This document shows, in pieces, positions 59,701 to 64,000 of a stretch of 64,000 bases of DNA. The translations under genes and the position numbers were made by a program. The stretch spans positions 37,255,036 through 37,319,035 of the forward strand of contig OX463847.1 in assembly GCA_949825065.1 (NCBI GenBank). Direction: 5' to 3'. The notes under the pieces are model-generated. The model was not told where the DNA came from. It ran no database searches and saw nothing but the letters and a program-made list of their open reading frames with translations. Source of the stretch: Odontocerum albicorne (taxonomy: Eukaryota > Arthropoda > Insecta > Trichoptera > Odontoceridae). The stretch's first letter is position 1; each line of letters opens with the position of its first letter.

Positions 59701-60408
59701 GTTAAATTTATTACAAGTGGGGTTAATGAATGGGGGGTGAGGTGATGGAAATGTAATGATTATGGGGAGGTGATCACTCCCGTGGGGATCAGGCACTACA
59801 TTCCACGATAGCGTAGGGGCTAATGTAGCTGAACATATGGATAGATCTATTGCGCTTGAACTTTGATTTGGCGGTGTTAAGCGGGTGGGTGATCCGTTAT
59901 TCAGTACGCAAAGCTCAAAACCGTCCAGAATATTCATAATTTCGGCTCCAAATCTACATGCTCTAGGTGATCCCCATAGCGTGTGATGGGAGTTCATATC
60001 CCCAAGTAAGATGATGGGATGAGGTAGTGTTGATATTATATTTCTAAGTTGTGAGATGATGATGGATGACGGGCGCGGGATATAAACTGATATATACGTA
60101 ATATTCTGGACTCTCGCAGCGACTGCATTGAAGCTGGCGTCCCGAGAACCCAGAACCACTTGCGTATATGGAATGGATGATAAGATGAAAAGGGCTGCTC
60201 CACCCCTTCCATCCGCCCTATCGTCCCGTAGCCACGAGTACCCGGGAACATTAAATAATGTCCCCGGAGATAACCATGTCTCCGAGACGGCGGCCAAAGA
60301 TGGGCAGAACTCACCAAGCATCAGAAGAAATTCAGCCTTGTTGGAGGGGAGGCTACGACTATACCATTGCAATATTCTTGATGATAGGTGAGATTTTCTT
60401 TCGGCCAT
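56706..60408 (-). pseudogene. LINE ORF2: endonuclease, reverse transcriptase, RNase H (two frameshifts)
   Basis: From the ATG at 60408. Apurinic-type endonuclease (SETWLSP; ILLGDMNSHHTLWGSPR; SDHLPI). Frameshift near 59380. Reverse transcriptase fingers and palm (SYRPIALASSLGKITEHLIK; FGFRKSRSAMDNLA; FLDITSAYDNV with the first catalytic Asp). Second frameshift in an A-run near 58655. GLPQGSVLSPLLYNIYTADL; QYADDIVVYA catalytic pair; KFLGMTFDSRLSWK. RNase H (VFYTDASK; FTGETLAILEAL; IVSDCLSSLQAI; WVPSHRGISGNEEADTLAKE). The C-terminal zinc-finger-like segment is CECGQEEGDLEHIFFSC. The catalytic residues visible are intact. Confidence 0.92.
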
Positions 60409-60696
60409 TTTTAATATTTAATTAAGGGAGGTCGGTCCGGACCATCCTTGTATTGCATCTGTTTCTTCAGATATGTTGATTTGGTAAGTTAAATTTTGTG
60501 TTTCGTTTAGTATTTCTTTGGCAACGTTGGACGGTATATGAAGAGAATTGTATAAGAAACCAGAGATGAGTGAGATGAGTTTATTTAATGTTGAAGAAAT
60601 GTTTGTATCTAGTGATTGTGCAGTGATTGGAGTATCTCGAGGGAGGCCACATCCATTAAGAAGATTTGTGTTTGGACGCCATAAGAGGCCCTCAAT

Positions 60697-61917
60697 CTAC
60701 CTCTTCGTCGAGGGAGTGATATGAGGGCGAAAAGTGGGACCTGATGGTTTGGTGGCATTTATCATTTTTGGTTTCCAGGACTTATGGTGGTTAGCAGAGG
60801 GTGTATTTTGGGAAAGTGAGTGCGAGGTTTGTTCACCGTGTGCCGTAGCTTCGACGAAGGATTTCATCGAGGTTGGGGTGGATTTTGATGCTTCCTGGTA
60901 AGACATGTTCTGGTCAGTCATAAGGCGTTTTATGTTAGTTTGTCTAGTGAATTCCGGGTAGGATCTATCCACTACCGTATGACGCCCACCGCATGTAATA
61001 CATGTTGGAGCCGTTACGGAGTAGGTTTCACCAAGGTGAGATTGGCCACATTTGAAGCAACGTGCAGATGGTCTGTATTGTTGCTTCGTGTGTCCAAAAC
61101 GGAGGCACTGGTAGCACTGTATGGTTGGGAAATAGTACTTTTCTACCACTAAAGAGTTGTAGAAAGCATAGACCCTCTGAGGTAAGACCTGTCCGTCAAA
61201 TGTTAGTACCACTGTTTGTGTAGGGACCCATGTCACACCATCTGAGTTGGTTATTTTGCGGTTAAGTCTTCTGGCTTTCTGGACTCTTCCATAGCCATCC
61301 GGACTTCCAGGTTTTCTAGAATTTCCTCCTCCTTCCATTCAACCGGGATTCTTCTTACGAGGCCCATTTTGGTGACCATGAAAGAAGGGATAAATTATTT
61401 AAATCTATACTCGGCAAGGGCTCCATTTTGAAGGAAATTATTAGCTGATGGGAATTTATCGAAAGCTACAGCCAATCTATTTCGGCCTATTAATTTTATG
61501 CCGTTTCTTGGCGAAATGTCCGTTTTTCTTTTTTTTTTTAAGAAACATCCCAAAGGAAATTGAGTTGATGGATGTTCCTGGTGATTCTGAAGTTTTTTGT
61601 ACATGTACCACGTAAGGGGATCGGTCATGTTTGCCGTATTCCCTTACCTGGTGAGGAGACGGGGTTGCAGGGGGTATAGGGGAGGATGTTGTAGGGGTTG
61701 TGACTGTTTGAGGTATTTCAGATGGTACAGTAAGAGGGGTTACCTTTCTTTCCGGTGATTCTTGGCGGCTCCCAGGCTTTAGGTTCCTCGTTCTCTTTCG
61801 TTTGGTTTTATTTTTCACTTCTGTGAAGGACGAGACCGGGATTTCCTCTTCAGTCAATAGTTCACTATCAGAGTTTAAATCTGGTGGTTTGGGATCAGGA
61901 GGTTTGTGTGAAATCAT
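60697..61917 (-). pseudogene. LINE ORF1 (gag-like, CCHC knuckles), disrupted
   Basis: From the ATG at 61917 (MISHKPPDPKPPDLNSDSEL): a proline- and serine-rich N-terminus, a frameshift in an A-run near 61530, NGIKLIGRNRLAVAFDKFPS, an in-frame TAA near 61395, then G-L-V-R-R-I-P-V-E-W-K-E-E-E-I-L. After a further frame change come VLTFDGQVLPQRVYAFYNSL and zinc knuckles CYQCLRFGHTKQQYRPSARC, CFKCGQSHLGETY and CITCGGRHTVVDRSYPEF. One knuckle residue is replaced (QQY where C is usual). More damaged than ORF2. Confidence 0.87.
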
Positions 61918-62250
61918 TTTACCTACGTACTAAAAAAAGAAAGAGAAAATAAAACGACACCAGGAAAAAAAAATTAAAGAGAGAAAAAAAAACTACCTAC
62001 CTTTGGACCTACGATGAAATTAACCACAAATATGTACACAATCTAAGTTAAAATATAATACATATATGAATAATGGTAAAATGAACGGTTATTTGTTATA
62101 TGATCTAAATTAAGATGAATTTAGTGTAAAAAAAGTTAGTATTTTTTTTTAACCGACAATGCACAACTTTCCCGGGCCGACAACCAGAGAGAAAAAAACT
62201 AGACAAATCTTTGACACAACATTTTCAATAGTTATGAACAAAATAAGTAG

Positions 62251-62290
62251 TGAATATTCTCCTTCATATAAAAGTTCACAGCCAATATTC
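62251..62290 (+). mobile_element. Diverged third copy of the hairpin element core
   Basis: TGAATATTCTCCTTCATATA, AAAGTTCACAGCCAATATTC corresponds, in reverse orientation to the other two, to their core (GAATAATGGCCGTGAAC...ATATATGAAGGAGTAT). The CT run is absent and GAATATT/AATATTC now bound it. Confidence 0.55.
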
Positions 62291-62329
62291 TAGACGTATT
62301 GAATAGTGATACTTACATATCATGATGTT

Positions 62330-62480
62330 ATGTCCTTTTTGGAGTGGACAGAGAGGATATATCTCCACGCTTTTTTATCCACGTACACAATCTTTGCCTT
62401 ATCCACATCTACACACCTTGTAAGACACGCTCTTCTGTTTCTGTCTCAAGCTAATGTTTTCCAACTTTTTCCGAAAATCT
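62330..62480 (-). mobile_element. LINE tail fragment
   Basis: The minus strand reads R-C-V-D-V-D-K-A-K-I-V-Y-V-D-K-K-A-W-R, resembling the fragment at 40720-40790. Related text also lies near 23465-23580. Confidence 0.4.
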
Positions 62481-64000
62481 CTGCATTCCAATTATTTATG
62501 ATATCGTAAAATGCAATTAGATATTCTTTAGAAGCCACCTTTATCAATTTTGAAGCTTCATTTCCATATATTAAAGTAAGTACTAGCATAACATAGATTT
62601 TGCGATTGATTTATAGGCAAAACAGTACTTACCATCGACCATACTTCGCATAGCAACAGGCACCTTTTAAATTTATTTCTATATTTTATTTTACCTCAAA
62701 AACATGTTTCCCAGATAGAAAAATTCTTTAACTGGTCCCAATTTTTCATTGTTCACTCATACATAACGAATTCTCGTGAATCTTTGTCGATAGTTATGAC
62801 TTTTGATTAACTTTTGTTTTATGAACATTATATACATTCTTTCATGATGGAAATTAGATGTATTATATATTGGAACATATGATGAAATGTTTCAGTATTT
62901 TTATGACAACATTTATTAAAAAAACAGAACATTTTTAAAATATAAAACAAGAATTTGCCAAGATAATTTTTGACGAGTATTAAAATTGTAAACTAAGTGA
63001 GAAATTTGTAAACTTAGTAGCAAAAATGTTTCTCAATTTTTATATTTATTATATCAATAAAATTATAAGCAGAAGATCTGTATTAAAAACCAACCGTAAA
63101 AAACAGGGGTGTCGAAAAATAAATTCTCAACATCTTAGTGTTAAGTAACCATTACAAACCATTAAGTTACAGCGCCGAGTATTGTCAATAGTATTATATG
63201 GTATGTATCGTAGATTTCCTGTCAATAGTTTATAACACTACATACATGGTCTTTGATGAATACGTACAACGTTTAAGCTAGTTAAACTTCCAATATAAGT
63301 ATTAAAAATTGAATCCTACGATGAATAATTTAAGCCAACCGTAAAAATAACAATATAAAATCATGAGAAACCGTAATATCTCTTTGACATGTGCGCTGTA
63401 ATAATACATTATTTATGAAAGTAATTTTGTTGTATATTTTATACATGCACGTATTGTACATACCATACATATTTTATGATTATGAAGAAAAAAATAAGAT
63501 TTTTTAGTTATTAAATTATAAAAAGTGTGTTCAAAATAATAATTGCGATGTTATTAAATTAAAATTTCTTTCTAACAATTTATCTAACAATAAATTTTTT
63601 CTAGCAATAAAATCTCTTTCTAACAATTAATATTTTCCTACACATGACGAATATGCCCCGTTTTTAAATATTTGTCTAGAAAATAGTTGTTGCCATAGTT
63701 TGATTCATTATATCGGGTTTGCAAATGGTCGCCGTGTTTCGTTTAGAAACGTTTCCAATAATTTATAATGCGTTCTGGATATATTTCTAATGTAATATAT
63801 ATTGAAACAATTCTTTTATAATGTGAGTATGTTTTGTCACATTATTGTCTGGTCAGTGTCATTTTTAAGTGTAATTTTGGTTCATGCTTCCCCGTTTTGC
63901 TATGCTTCACGTTTATATTTTTCATATTTTTACGAGAAATATTGAGTTCTTCAGGTTTCCTTTCGTTACTTAGACAATTGTTCGGATTTCGTAATACGTA
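62481..64000. other. AT-rich sequence with no recognised gene
   Basis: No domain-like frame, array or strong inverted repeat was seen. Simple motifs such as CTAACAATT(T/A)A repeat loosely near 63570-63630. Confidence 0.4.

Larger units (their letters stand above)
56650..62150 (-). mobile_element. I-type non-LTR retrotransposon, nearly full length
   Basis: Two open reading regions in LINE order on the minus strand: ORF1 (61917-60697) with CCHC knuckles, and ORF2 (60408-56706) with endonuclease, reverse transcriptase and RNase H. RNase H at the C-terminus points to the I group rather than Jockey or CR1. The 3' end after the ORF2 stop is short and runs into an A/T-rich TAATAAAATATATG stretch. 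The 5' boundary is not resolved. Damage is limited to a few frameshifts and a nonsense codon, so it is a fairly recent insertion. Confidence 0.88.

Noticed and set aside
60128..60391. Plus-strand frame of 87 codons
   Set aside because: Antisense to the LINE endonuclease, which has clear catalytic motifs on the minus strand.

Overview
This is a strongly AT-rich piece of an animal nuclear genome, almost certainly an insect. The evidence is small exons with GT-AG introns of hundreds to thousands of bases, several mariner lineages, piggyBac, hAT and pogo elements, an I-type non-LTR retrotransposon and a tRNA-derived SINE family. I cannot name the species.

Four host genes can be supported. (1) 2968-10982 (+): the 3' six coding exons of a SWAP-70/DEF6-like PH-domain plus coiled-coil protein; its 5' exons are not seen and probably lie left of the window. 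(2) 14434-34339 (-): a DRC9/IQCG gene in at least eight exons. (3) 37913-50430 (+): a complete eight-exon DRC2/CCDC65 gene. (4) 55766-56173 (-): an intronless RPA3 (14-kDa replication protein A subunit) gene. DRC9 and DRC2 are both subunits of the nexin-dynein regulatory complex of motile axonemes. They lie head to head, with their ATGs about 3.6 kb apart. In an insect the expected site of use is the sperm flagellum.

Most of the rest is mobile DNA. Mariner-type elements: two copies of one internally deleted derivative (1843-2762, 15041-15955); a decayed mellifera/mauritiana-type copy (13200-14205); a deleted and a near-full-length copy of another family (21125-22081, 29768-34101); a third family (44703-45976 and a 5' remnant at 43960-44365); and an N-terminal fragment (20225-20470). 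A piggyBac element (29829-32827) sits at a TTAA inside the 29768-34101 mariner, and its right end is tandemly duplicated. Six further short elements are bounded by TTAA (9826, 23939, 35450, 40383, 51867 and 53494). A pogo-type relative (36583-37696) shares its ends with two short MITEs (5321, 49693). There are three hAT-type elements, several foldback elements, at least seven copies of a tRNA-like SINE, and many worn fragments of LINE reverse transcriptase genes.

The right end (about 56650-62150) is a nearly full-length I-type LINE on the minus strand. It encodes a CCHC ORF1 and an endonuclease/RT/RNase H ORF2, disabled by a few frameshifts and a nonsense codon. The last 1.5 kb holds no recognisable gene.
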